In this document: positions 27,057-35,061 of the stretch, one piece after another
How positions within the stretch are numbered: position 1 is the stretch's first letter
How the letters are laid out: each line of letters starts with the position of its first letter
NCBI GenBank assembly: GCA_030523275.1
Contig: JAUNIX010000001.1
Span: 102,975-166,974, forward strand
DNA length: 64,000 nt
DNA from: Lachnospiraceae bacterium
Lineage (GTDB): Bacteria; Bacillota; Clostridia; Lachnospirales; Lachnospiraceae
Reading direction: 5' to 3'
Position numbers and translations under genes: made by a program
The notes under the pieces: model-generated
What the model saw: the letters and a program-made list of their open reading frames with translations, nothing else
Told to the model about the DNA's origin: nothing
The model's database searches: none

Positions 27057-28121
27057 TTAGTCTCTATCCCATCTATCTATAAAACTTTTTAACATAGGAT
27101 AAATAATATATATTATTATCATACCTGTCATAGATAATTGTTTATTTTCACCTGGTAGTAATTTCATCCAACCTGCATTCATCAAAAATGCTGAAAGGGC
27201 AATTACAATTACAATTCCTACTATTGTATATCCGTATCTTTTTATAAATGTAAAGATGAGGTGTCTCAATGGCAAATAGCTTTGTTTTCGATCAATAAAT
27301 TCATTTACTAATCGTATATTTTCTATGCTATTTATATAAAAATCTTCTTGGATTAATCTCAGATATTTCTTTTTTTTGCTATCAATAAATGCAGTTTGTT
27401 CTTGATTATATTCTGTTTCATCATTTAAAATTTGTATTTCTCGCCACTGTTCTTTTTCTGATTTTGTTAAATGTTGAAAAATGAGAAAATTTATGTTGTT
27501 ATTTTTTTTAGATTTTAATTGTTCAACTAATTCTTTTAATATTATAATTTTATTTCTTTTAAGTATAGATATATTTTTTTCTATAGCAGTGTCTAAAATG
27601 TCTAACCTCCATGGAGGATTATCTGGAATTTTTAAAGAAGGTGTATTTAAATATGTAAACTCTAAAGTTACAAATGAATTATATATTTCATTTCCATATA
27701 CATTTTTTTTAATAGAAAATTTTAATTTATGGTTTGTTGGATTATTAATAGAAATTAATAATTGACCTTCCCAATTTGGATCTAAGGTAGTTGAAACATG
27801 TCCAAATCCTTCCGACACTATTTTTACTTTAGAGTAAAATGCACCTGTTAATGTAGGAGAAATTACGATAGATTCTCTTGTTATAGTCAATACTGTATCA
27901 GATCGATCAATTATGACGTACGACTCTTCTTCATTTTTATGTAGTAATAGAAATTTCCTTTTTTTGGTTGAATAGAAGAAATTGGTAGGAGTTAAATTAT
28001 ATCCAGAAGGTTGAAGTTGTTTCGAGTCAAAAGGAGCAATAAAAATTCTTCCATTTGCCATTTCTCTTTGAATGTCAACATCTGATAGATTTCCACCATG
28101 ATTATTAAAAGATTCATTCAT
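27057..28121 (-). CDS. Membrane-anchored dCTP-deaminase/dUTPase-fold protein lacking catalytic residues
   Basis: The start is set to the ATG at 28121 (AGAAGGTG site, 354 aa); an upstream ATG at 28181 lies inside the -10 box. Residues 12-130 resemble Dcd: LSDVDIQREMANGRIFIAPFD, QPSGYNL and LDPNWEGQLLISINN. At the position of E. coli Dcd Glu138, the catalytic base in VLEF, this protein has Ser124, and the SSLAR loop carrying Ser111/Arg115 reads AFYSKV. It is therefore probably not a working deaminase and may bind a nucleotide instead. A helical, coiled-coil-like region follows (170-260), then two membrane helices near the C-terminus (about 290-340). It is the first gene of the operon with the AvcD-like protein. 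Confidence 0.7.
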   Translation of the reverse strand: MNESFNNHGGNLSDVDIQREMANGRIFIAPFDSKQLQPSGYNLTPTNFFYSTKKRKFLLLHKNEEESYVIIDRSDTVLTITRESIVISPTLTGAFYSKVKIVSEGFGHVSTTLDPNWEGQLLISINNPTNHKLKFSIKKNVYGNEIYNSFVTLEFTYLNTPSLKIPDNPPWRLDILDTAIEKNISILKRNKIIILKELVEQLKSKKNNNINFLIFQHLTKSEKEQWREIQILNDETEYNQEQTAFIDSKKKKYLRLIQEDFYINSIENIRLVNEFIDRKQSYLPLRHLIFTFIKRYGYTIVGIVIVIALSAFLMNAGWMKLLPGENKQLSMTGMIIIYIIYPMLKSFIDRWDRD

Positions 28122-28176
28122 AATTAAGCACCTTCTCTTTATTAAAATAGGATTATTATGTATACCTAATAATTTT

Positions 28177-28226
28177 ATCATATTCAGGAACGGAAAGAAT
28201 TGACAATTATTTATTTAAATTGACAA
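28177..28226 (-). promoter_or_regulatory. Promoter with tandem TTGTCAA boxes (operon 2 of the island)
   Basis: On the - strand TTGTCAA lies at 28226-28220 and 28206-28200, 20 bp apart. The second supplies the -35 (TTGTCA), an 18-bp spacer follows, then TATGAT at 28182-28177 within TATGATAAAATT. Box spacing, spacer length and the 12-base -10 region are the same as at 23234-23289. This also shows that translation of the downstream gene must start at 28121, not at 28181. Confidence 0.72.
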
Positions 28227-28446
28227 ATTTAGTTAAGATTTTACTACGATTAATAGAATTAATAAAAGCAAAAATTAAAGAATTCTTGAAATATTTTCAT
28301 TAATTTAATTTTAAAGTTCTGTTTTTCAAATCAGAAGTTAGTTTTATATTCAATTTATTGAAAAATTTCTAATATTTTTATTTTGATATGTCTTTACTAA
28401 TATGTAGTAGTAAATATTTAATAATGATTAATGAGGAGAGAAATAT

Positions 28447-29118
28447 ATGAACTATGAAAATTTGATACAGAATATTTGTATTGAGTATTTACAAATTTTA
28501 AAGCAAAATAAACAATTTGTTCAGAAGGATATGGCAAGAAGTATAGGAATATCAGAATGTCTGATTAGTAAATGGAAAAATTATAGTAGAAAGATTAACA
28601 CCGAGTATTATAAAAGCTTAGAGATGTATTTTACAAAGAAAGAATTTGAGACATGATTTTTAAAATATCGTAGTCAACTTCTACAAAAAATAGATATTGA
28701 TGATTATGAAATTTCTCAAATAGAATTTTGGCATAAGTTATTTAACGGTGATTTTCTCAAAAGTATTTTACAAAGAAATAAATGGACTCAAATGTTGTTT
28801 CAAATTATAAAGTATAGAATGCATTGTGAAATGTTTTATGGAGAGATCAGTTTATTGCAGGATATTATCGATGGTAAAAGTATTATAGTGGTTAAATTTG
28901 ATCAAATAAAGTTTCATATATATTGGGATGAAAATGATGTTTTAATTATAGAAAATGAAAGAGATAAGAAAATAATTCATAGGAATGATATACAGAAATT
29001 AGAGTATGGTCGTTTATTTATTTATCAAATTTCTTTAGAAATATCTAATAATCAACTCCTAGTGTTAAATCAATATGCTGAAATTATTTTTAATTATTTG
29101 TATTGTCATTTATATTAA
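28447..29118 (+). pseudogene. Cro/CI-type HTH regulator interrupted by an in-frame TGA
   Basis: The first 69 codons encode a helix-turn-helix domain (QKDMARSIGISECLISKWKN) behind a GAGGAG site. A TGA at 28654-28656 ends it, but the same frame stays open from 28657 to the TAA at 29116, adding 153 codons with a normal composition (YEISQIEFWHKLFNGDFLKS, then WDENDVLIIENE). The natural product is therefore probably one protein of about 223 aa with a C-terminal sensing domain of unknown type. The 69-aa piece alone could still bind DNA. It is divergent from the deaminase operon and is the obvious candidate to act on the TTGTCAA boxes. The stop may be a mutation, a sequencing error or readthrough. 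Confidence 0.6.
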
Positions 29119-29128
29119 TAGTAAGTAA

Positions 29129-29380
29129 AAAGAAGCTGATAAAAATGAATGTGCTTTTTTAAATGACTTTCAAGATACAACAAAGTATTCTGTCTTGTTA
29201 TCGGGGGGATGGGCTCCAGATCAAGGCTGGTTTCCAGGGAGAGAAGCGGGTCTATATTATTCTGATGATAAGAGTAAAGTTTTAGTGCTTTCGAGAGGAT
29301 TAGGAAGTACAGAGAAGATTCCTCGGCTTCATAATATTCCAGAAGTGGTAGTAACCGATCTTGTGCCTAAAAGACGATGA
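29129..29380 (+). pseudogene. Remnant of a second metallophosphoesterase gene
   Basis: The frame reads NECAFLNDFQDTTKYSVLLS, then jumps to GGWAPDQGWFPGREAGLYY and LSRGLGSTEKIPRLHNIPEVV, ending at a TGA. The second part matches the C-terminus of the intact enzyme at 22103 (GGDQGFFPNYDFGEF, TRGLSSDKEKLPRFNNVPEIV), and the first matches its LENFQKNKSYKIIMAHRP segment. The HRPD and GHNHGGQ motifs that should lie between are missing, so there is an internal deletion of about 40 residues, and the whole N-terminal domain is gone. It marks the right edge of the AT-rich island. Confidence 0.8.
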
Positions 29381-29398
29381 TTCATAAGTTAGCAATAA

Positions 29399-29427
29399 TT
29401 GACCATTAAGGTGAAAAAGAGTATAAT
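29399..29427 (+). promoter_or_regulatory. Promoter of the sortase operon
   Basis: TTGACC at 29399-29404, a 17-bp spacer and a perfect TATAAT at 29422-29427 lie about 50 bp before the sortase start. The match to the housekeeping sigma consensus is good. Confidence 0.75.
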
Positions 29428-29475
29428 ATATCGTAATGTAATTTTTATTGCATATATACATAGTGGAGGTGAATA

Positions 29476-30246
29476 ATGAGTAAGAGGTTTTGGAAAGGTG
29501 TTTTGTGTATTAGCATTCTCATCTGTGCGATATGCCTTGGCATTCTTGGTTGGGGGCAATATCAAAAATATAAGGCACAGAAAGAATTAGAAGCAATTGA
29601 GAATAGTCAATATACGGAACGAGAGGGAGATGAGCCGGACCTTCCGGAAGGAATCAGGCATGGGGAGAAAATCGATTTTAAAAAGTTGCAGGATTTAAAT
29701 GATGAAATTTATGCATGGATTTATGTACCTGGTACAAAGATTGACTATCCAGTAGCGCAAAATGAGGACGATGGACATTATTTAAAGTACAATTATAAAA
29801 ATGAACCTGAGTTTGCTGGTTGCATTTATACGGAAAAGGCCAATAAGAAGGATTTTACAGATCCTAATACGGTATTTTATGGTCATAATATGCGCAATGG
29901 TTCTATGTTTCAGAATCTTCATAAATTTGAAGATGAGAAATTCTTTGATAAGAATACGGAAGTGTATGTTTATACTCCAGAGAAGATATTTACCTATAAA
30001 ATATTTGCGGCATATAAGTATGACGATCGACATTTGCTAAAGTCTTTTGATTTTAAGGACAAGCAGGTGTTTAAGGAATATTTGGAAATGGTCAAATCTA
30101 CCAGAGAAATGATCAGTCACATTCGTACAGAACAAAAAGTGACGGAGGATGATCGAATTGTGACATTAAGTACCTGTGTAGGTGGACAGTCAGAAAATCG
30201 ATATTTAGTACAGGCGGTGTTAACAGATGAACGAGAGACAAAGTAA
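29476..30246 (+). CDS. srtB: Class B sortase
   Basis: This membrane transpeptidase cleaves sorting signals of surface proteins and links them to the wall. The 256-aa protein has an N-terminal membrane helix (residues 8-26). Catalytic residues are His137 in FYGHNMRNGSMF, Cys234 in TLSTC and Arg242 in NRYLVQA, the class B pattern. A GGAGGTG site precedes the ATG. It overlaps the LCP gene by 20 bp and lies in one operon with a small protein carrying an SPKTA sorting motif, its likely substrate. Confidence 0.95.
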   Translation: MSKRFWKGVLCISILICAICLGILGWGQYQKYKAQKELEAIENSQYTEREGDEPDLPEGIRHGEKIDFKKLQDLNDEIYAWIYVPGTKIDYPVAQNEDDGHYLKYNYKNEPEFAGCIYTEKANKKDFTDPNTVFYGHNMRNGSMFQNLHKFEDEKFFDKNTEVYVYTPEKIFTYKIFAAYKYDDRHLLKSFDFKDKQVFKEYLEMVKSTREMISHIRTEQKVTEDDRIVTLSTCVGGQSENRYLVQAVLTDERETK

Positions 30247-31414
30247 AAAAGAGCTGGATCAGCTCAATGAACGGCTGGTACAGGAAATAAAGAATTTTGA
30301 TACAGAGCCTAAAGAGGAATTTCAGGGATATCATACAAAAGAAGAGAAGGAAAAGGAAAAAGAAACAGAGGATTCAAAAGAAAAGAAATCATTTGCAAAA
30401 GTGATATTAGGCATTTTGATTGGTGTTATCCTTTTTGTTTTTCTGATAGCAGTTGTATTTATTATCATTGGATTTATAGGAAAAGGTTCTTTATTTGGCA
30501 AAGATATCAATATGAAAAATGCGATAGATGGTGCCGATGTGCAAAATAATGGTGATTTGGTTATTTACAAAGGGCACAAATATCGTTATAATAAGGACGT
30601 AACTAGTATTTTATTTATGGGGATAGATCGTGAGAATATCAATAGTGACAAAAAACTGCTCAGAGAAAAAGGAGCAGGGCAGTCCGATTCTATTTTTTTG
30701 GCTGCATTGGACACATCTTCGAAGAAGATTTCATTGATTAATATTCCTCGAGATATTATGGCTGACATTAAATTATATGATTCAAAAGGAAATTATGATA
30801 AGACAGCAGAAGCGCAGATTTGTTTAGCCTATGCTTATGGCGATGGAAAAGAAACAAGCTGTGAAAATACAGCAGATGCTGTATCTAAATTATTATATGG
30901 AATTCCAATTGATTCTTATATGTCAATTAACTTATCAGCAATTAGTGTTCTGAACGACGCGATTGGCGGCGTGAATGTACAAGTTCTTGGTGATTTATCT
31001 GATGCAGACCCAGCATTAAAAGAAGGGGTTAATATCACATTATTAGGTGATCAGGCAGAGACTTATGTCAGAACAAGAGAATTAGAACCATTGGATGCAA
31101 ACATGGAGCGTATGCGCAGGCAACAGCAATATATCACAGCATTTGCTAAGAAAGCATTGCAGGAGGTGAAAGGTGATATGATGCTCCCCGTGGATTTGCT
31201 ACAGCTTGTATCGAAGAATGCAGTTACAGACCTATCAATAACGAAACTTACATATTTGACAACCGTGTTGTCCAGAAGTAGTTTTTCAGCAGATGATATT
31301 CAGAGCATAGATTGTAAGATTAAAGAAGGAAAAGATGGATATGCTGAGTATTATCCAAAAGAGACCAAGTTATTTGAGATGGTATTACAAGTATTTTATG
31401 AACAAGTTGATTAG
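30227..31414 (+). CDS. LytR-CpsA-Psr (LCP) family protein
   Basis: LCP proteins move polysaccharides from the lipid carrier to peptidoglycan. This 395-aa protein has a charged cytoplasmic N-terminus of about 60 residues, a membrane helix at about 64-90, and an extracytoplasmic LCP domain with DSIFLAALDTSSKKISLINIP, RDIMADIKLYDSKG, the GIPIDSYMSINLSAI segment and the family's VRTRELEPLDANMERMRRQQ region, in which arginines bind the diphosphate. Its start lies inside the sortase gene. Because the GT cluster lies upstream and the kinases downstream, this is the likely ligase for the exopolysaccharide. Confidence 0.92.
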   Translation: MNERQSKKELDQLNERLVQEIKNFDTEPKEEFQGYHTKEEKEKEKETEDSKEKKSFAKVILGILIGVILFVFLIAVVFIIIGFIGKGSLFGKDINMKNAIDGADVQNNGDLVIYKGHKYRYNKDVTSILFMGIDRENINSDKKLLREKGAGQSDSIFLAALDTSSKKISLINIPRDIMADIKLYDSKGNYDKTAEAQICLAYAYGDGKETSCENTADAVSKLLYGIPIDSYMSINLSAISVLNDAIGGVNVQVLGDLSDADPALKEGVNITLLGDQAETYVRTRELEPLDANMERMRRQQQYITAFAKKALQEVKGDMMLPVDLLQLVSKNAVTDLSITKLTYLTTVLSRSSFSADDIQSIDCKIKEGKDGYAEYYPKETKLFEMVLQVFYEQVD

Positions 31415-31440
31415 GAGATCAAAGAAAAGGGGAATTTAGT

Positions 31441-31686
31441 ATGAAGAAATTAGTTACTTTATTTGCAACATTAGTTTTCAGTTTTGCTTTAGCAGTGAAT
31501 GTTATGGCAGCAGTAAGTCCTACAAAGGATACCAAAAAGCCTGAAAATAAATACACAGAGACAACAAAGAAATCTGTTTCACCAAAGACAGCTGATTCCG
31601 AAATTCCAGCTTTATTAGTATATGTTACTTTAGCTGGAGCAGCAGTATCTGTATATGCAGTAAAACGTTTAAAAGAGCAACGTTAA
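31441..31686 (+). CDS. Small sortase-anchored surface protein
   Basis: This 81-aa exported protein has a signal peptide with an Ala-rich cleavage region (NVMAAVSP, about residue 23), a short Lys/Thr-rich linker, an SPKTADSE sorting motif, a hydrophobic helix (PALLVYVTLAGAAVSVYAV) and a positive tail (KRLKEQR). The mature exposed part is only about 25 residues. It may be an anchor peptide or a decoy rather than a structural surface protein. It lies directly after the LCP gene and before a strong terminator, in the sortase operon. Confidence 0.82.
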   Translation: MKKLVTLFATLVFSFALAVNVMAAVSPTKDTKKPENKYTETTKKSVSPKTADSEIPALLVYVTLAGAAVSVYAVKRLKEQR

Positions 31687-31702
31687 TTTTACAAACTTAA
31701 TC

Positions 31703-31733
31703 TCCTCCGGTTTCCATAGGCCGGAGGATTTTT
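31703..31733 (+). terminator. Rho-independent terminator of the sortase operon
   Basis: TCCTCCGG at 31703-31710 pairs with CCGGAGGA at 31721-31728 across a 10-base loop, followed by TTTTT. It lies 17 bp after the stop of the sortase substrate gene. Confidence 0.9.
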
Positions 31734-31854
31734 CTGCTTATAAGGGGAGAGAAATCGGTCGTTGAGGTTTCTTGAGTTTGACATAGATTCAAATGTTATT
31801 TTGTTATATAATAGATACGTTAAATATAGATAGAAGATAGGGTTATAGAGTTAT

Positions 31855-32625
31855 ATGATTGATATACATGCACATATCCTGCCAGGTTTAGATGACGGTG
31901 CCAGGCATATGGACGATTCTCTTGCGATGGCACAACTTGCTATAGAGAGTGGAGTTCATACAATCGTAGCTACGTCACATGCAAACACGGGTGGATATTT
32001 TAGACAATATAAAGTGGAGGAGTATCGAGAATGTTTGCACAATTTTCGATATGCATTAAAACAAGAAGAGATACCACTTACCGTACTTTCTGGAATGGAG
32101 ATTTTTATGACGGATGAGGTGCCAGAATTGATTGAGGAACAAAAGTTGATTCCATTAAATCATTCTCGCTATTATTTAGTAGAATTTGCTTTTGGTATCG
32201 AAATAGAAGAGATGCAATGGCTTTTAGAACAGGTTATGCAATTGGGAGTGGTACCTGTGATTGCACATCCTGAACGATATCATTGTATCCAGAGAGCACC
32301 GGAGGCTATGAAACAATTAATAAGAAAAGGATGTATGACGCAGATTAATAGAGGAAGCGTATTTGGGAGATTTGGAAGAAGAGCGCAAGAATGTGCAGAT
32401 TATTTATTGGACAATCAGTTGGTTGCCTGTATTGCCAGTGACGCACATAAACCATATGAGAGAACGACCTTTATGGCAGATATAAAAGAATATATGGAAG
32501 ATCAATATTCTGTTCGTTACTCGAAAGAGTTATTATATGATAATTGTTTGCGGATGATAGAGGATAAGAAATTTTATCCATGGATTTTCCCTAAATTTAT
32601 GAGTGAAGAAATAGAAAATAGATAG
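31855..32625 (+). CDS. cpsB: PHP-type tyrosine-protein phosphatase (CpsB/YwqE)
   Basis: This 256-aa manganese-dependent phosphatase removes phosphate from the BY-kinases and so resets capsule synthesis. The N-terminal PHP motif MIDIHAHILPGLDDGA supplies metal-binding histidines 5 and 7; other ligands lie in ATSHANTGGYF, GMEIFMTDE, VIAHPERY and IASDAHKP. Size and order of motifs match CpsB/CapC. It opens a new transcription unit after the terminator at 31703 and heads the two-kinase operon. Confidence 0.94.
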   Translation: MIDIHAHILPGLDDGARHMDDSLAMAQLAIESGVHTIVATSHANTGGYFRQYKVEEYRECLHNFRYALKQEEIPLTVLSGMEIFMTDEVPELIEEQKLIPLNHSRYYLVEFAFGIEIEEMQWLLEQVMQLGVVPVIAHPERYHCIQRAPEAMKQLIRKGCMTQINRGSVFGRFGRRAQECADYLLDNQLVACIASDAHKPYERTTFMADIKEYMEDQYSVRYSKELLYDNCLRMIEDKKFYPWIFPKFMSEEIENR

Positions 32626-32642
32626 TAAGGAGTCTTATAGTT

Positions 32643-33500
32643 ATGAAGAAATTAAGAAAGATTAGTTTTGCCATTTTCTGTGTATCATTGGCTGCGAGTA
32701 TTATATTTTGGTTTACGCAGGTACGAAAAGGAGATCGAATCGGTCCGGTGATCACGATGGAAAAAGAGGAATTAACGGTAAAACTTGATGCCAAGGATAA
32801 AGATTTTTTAAAGGGTGTGAAAGCCATAGATGAGAAGGATGGAGATGTGAGTTCCTCACTTGTAGTAGAAAGCGTATCAAATTTCTTAAGTGGTGGAAAA
32901 CGTCTGGTTGTATATGCGGCGATGGATAGTCACAACAATGTCAGTCGCGCAAGCCGACTTGTAAAATATAAAAATTATTCCTCACCTAAATTTACATTAG
33001 ATAAGCCATTTTGTTTTCCAAGTTCAAGTTCTGCCAGCGGAGAGGACATTCTTGAGAATTTAAAGGCGAAAGATAAGATTGATGGCGATTTAACTGGACA
33101 AATTCGAATTTTATCAAATTCTGCTATTCGACTTTATAAAAAGGGAGAATATCCGGTAAAGTTACAGGTGACGAACAGTGCTGGAGATACGGTTTCTTTT
33201 AGTCCGACGATTCAGGTATATGACAGTGAAAAAAGTAATAAGTTACCATTTATTCATTTGAAGAAATATTTGGTCTATGTAAAGAAAGGGCATAAAATCA
33301 ATCCGCGAAGTTATATCAAAAAGGTATGTACGGGTGGTGGCTTTGATTCGGATATGCGTGGAGATATCAATACTTCAAAAGTAAGTATTAAAGATGAGGT
33401 AAATTATAATAAAACTGGCTCTTATGAAATTACATATTCTGTAAAAACATTAAAAGGTGTTACTGGTTCCGTAAAATTGATTGTCATAGTTACAGAATGA
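32643..33500 (+). CDS. Membrane-anchored extracytoplasmic Ig-like protein (DUF5011-type)
   Basis: This 285-aa protein has an N-terminal membrane helix (residues 5-23) followed by beta-rich repeats of the kind that carry an immunoglobulin-like fold: KAIDEKDGDVSSSLVVE, LKAKDKIDGDLTGQIRI and YNKTGSYEITYSVKTLKG, each with the Asp-Gly-Asp turn typical of DUF5011/HYR-like domains. No catalytic motif is visible. It lies between the phosphatase and the first BY-kinase, so it may be an outside partner of the kinase membrane domain. The stop overlaps the region just before the kinase start. Confidence 0.65.
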   Translation: MKKLRKISFAIFCVSLAASIIFWFTQVRKGDRIGPVITMEKEELTVKLDAKDKDFLKGVKAIDEKDGDVSSSLVVESVSNFLSGGKRLVVYAAMDSHNNVSRASRLVKYKNYSSPKFTLDKPFCFPSSSSASGEDILENLKAKDKIDGDLTGQIRILSNSAIRLYKKGEYPVKLQVTNSAGDTVSFSPTIQVYDSEKSNKLPFIHLKKYLVYVKKGHKINPRSYIKKVCTGGGFDSDMRGDINTSKVSIKDEVNYNKTGSYEITYSVKTLKGVTGSVKLIVIVTE

Positions 33501-33514
33501 GGGGAGGAAGAGTA

Positions 33515-34957
33515 ATGAATGAGCAAAAGAATATCACTGTAAATGATTATGAAATAAATATTGATTTGTATAGTATTTTAAAAGATATTTGGCGATATGC
33601 GACGATAATTTTATTGTTAGCAGCTTCGATCAGTCTTTTAACCTATGTATTTGTAGGAAGTAGTTATAAAAAACAATATGAATCTTCCAGTACGTTTATC
33701 GTTAGTGGAAAAGGAAGTAATAATAATGTATATAATAATTTGACTACAACAGCACAGATGGCAACGAAATTTTCAGAAGTATTAAATAGCAGCGTTTTGC
33801 AGAAAAAAGTAGCCAAAGAAATGGATCTGGATTATTTTCCGGGAACGGCAAGTGCGAAGGTCATCACGGAGACAAACCTTTTGGTACTGAAAGTACAGGC
33901 GGATTCTCCGGAAATGGCGTTTCGTTTGAATAAAGCTATTATGGATAATTATTCAATTGTCACGAATAAATTAATGGGAAATGTCGTTTTAGATGTATTA
34001 CAAAGTCCATCCGTACCGAGTGAGCCGGCGAATAAGTTTCAACCGGCATCGTTGATGAAAAAGACGTTTTTATATACTGTGATTGCACTCTGTGGGTTGA
34101 TTGCGATTTTTTCATTCCTGAAAGATACAGTTCGAAAACCGAAAGAAGTTTCTAAAAAGCTGGATGGAAAGCTTTTAGAAACTTTATATCATGAAAAGTT
34201 ATATAAAACATGGAAAGCAAGGCTTCATCGTAAAAAAACGGATGTATTATTGACAAATCCGGGAACAAGTTTTCGTTATGTAGAGAATGTGAAGAAGTTG
34301 GCTAGAAAGGTTAGTAGCCAGATGAAAGAACATCAGGCGAAAACGTTAATGGTAACGAGTTTTGAAGAGGGAGAGGGAAAGTCAACGGTTGCAGCTAACT
34401 TAGCACTTGCATTGGCAGAGGAATCAGAAAAAGTGCTTTTGATTGATGCTGATTTTAGAAGACCAACACAGTTCAAAATCTTTGGAATTGATCCCAAAGA
34501 AATAAAACAGTTTGGTGAAGTTTTAAATGGAAACCAAAGTGCTGAGGATTTAGTACGAAATGCTTCCAATTCGGATTTGTTTTTAGTGCTAAATTCTATG
34601 ATCTATCCAAATTCAACAGAGATGTTAGCAACTCCTGTATTTGCAAAAATTTTAGACTTTTTTAAAGAGCGATTAGATTATATTGTCATCGACACTCCAC
34701 CAATGTCTCAGGTGGCAGATGCGGAAGAATTAGTAGACATGGTAGATGCATCTATTTTAGTTGTGAAACAGCATACGGCATTAGTAAAAGATATCAATGA
34801 TGCCATTGATGTTTTAAAATCTGGTGATGGAGTGATGCTTGGTTGTGTCTATAACGATGTTTTCCAAGGATTTGCAGAAACAGCGAAAGAGTATGGTTAT
34901 AAATATGGCTATGGATATGGCTACGGGTATGGATATGTGTATGGCTACGGAGGCTAG
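33515..34957 (+). CDS. Fused Wzz/BY-kinase, tyrosine tail cut by an in-frame TAG
   Basis: This chain-length regulator and tyrosine kinase has 480 aa from the ATG at 33515 (GGGGAGG site). The N-terminal Wzz domain has two membrane helices (about 28-50 and 185-205) with a PSEPANKFQPAS motif before the second. The kinase has Walker A EEGEGKSTVA, Walker A' DADFRRP and Walker B IVIDTPP. The tail is a tyrosine-glycine repeat, the autophosphorylation region. A TAG at 34955-34957 interrupts it, yet the frame continues in the same repeat style (GGKYGYGYGKRGQ) to a TAG at 35048. The interrupted codon lies in a repeated GGCTAC context, so TAC to TAG is the simplest explanation. Nearly all the tyrosines remain. 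Confidence 0.88.
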   Translation: MNEQKNITVNDYEINIDLYSILKDIWRYATIILLLAASISLLTYVFVGSSYKKQYESSSTFIVSGKGSNNNVYNNLTTTAQMATKFSEVLNSSVLQKKVAKEMDLDYFPGTASAKVITETNLLVLKVQADSPEMAFRLNKAIMDNYSIVTNKLMGNVVLDVLQSPSVPSEPANKFQPASLMKKTFLYTVIALCGLIAIFSFLKDTVRKPKEVSKKLDGKLLETLYHEKLYKTWKARLHRKKTDVLLTNPGTSFRYVENVKKLARKVSSQMKEHQAKTLMVTSFEEGEGKSTVAANLALALAEESEKVLLIDADFRRPTQFKIFGIDPKEIKQFGEVLNGNQSAEDLVRNASNSDLFLVLNSMIYPNSTEMLATPVFAKILDFFKERLDYIVIDTPPMSQVADAEELVDMVDASILVVKQHTALVKDINDAIDVLKSGDGVMLGCVYNDVFQGFAETAKEYGYKYGYGYGYGYGYVYGYGG

Positions 34958-35061
34958 GGCGGAAAATATGGCTATGGTTATGGAAAGCGTGGTCAGAACG
35001 ATAGAAGAAGTAGAGACAGGAAAAGAAAATCATCTGAGCCAGATTTATAGGAGGGGGAGTC

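Noticed and set aside
28654..28656. In-frame TGA as a selenocysteine codon
   Set aside because: The context is a regulator, no SECIS-like hairpin follows directly, and the other lesions use TAG and TAA.
23009..29128. Island as an integrated phage or conjugative element
   Set aside because: No integrase, relaxase, terminase or structural gene and no attachment-site repeat was seen.
31778..31812. TTGACA and TATAAT before cpsB as a standard promoter
   Set aside because: The spacer would be 23 bp, or 21 for the alternative box, too long for a normal sigma-A promoter; the true -35 is unclear.
34890..34957. Repeated TATGG units as a CRISPR array or minisatellite
   Set aside because: They are the codons of the Tyr-Gly tail of the BY-kinase and have no spacers.
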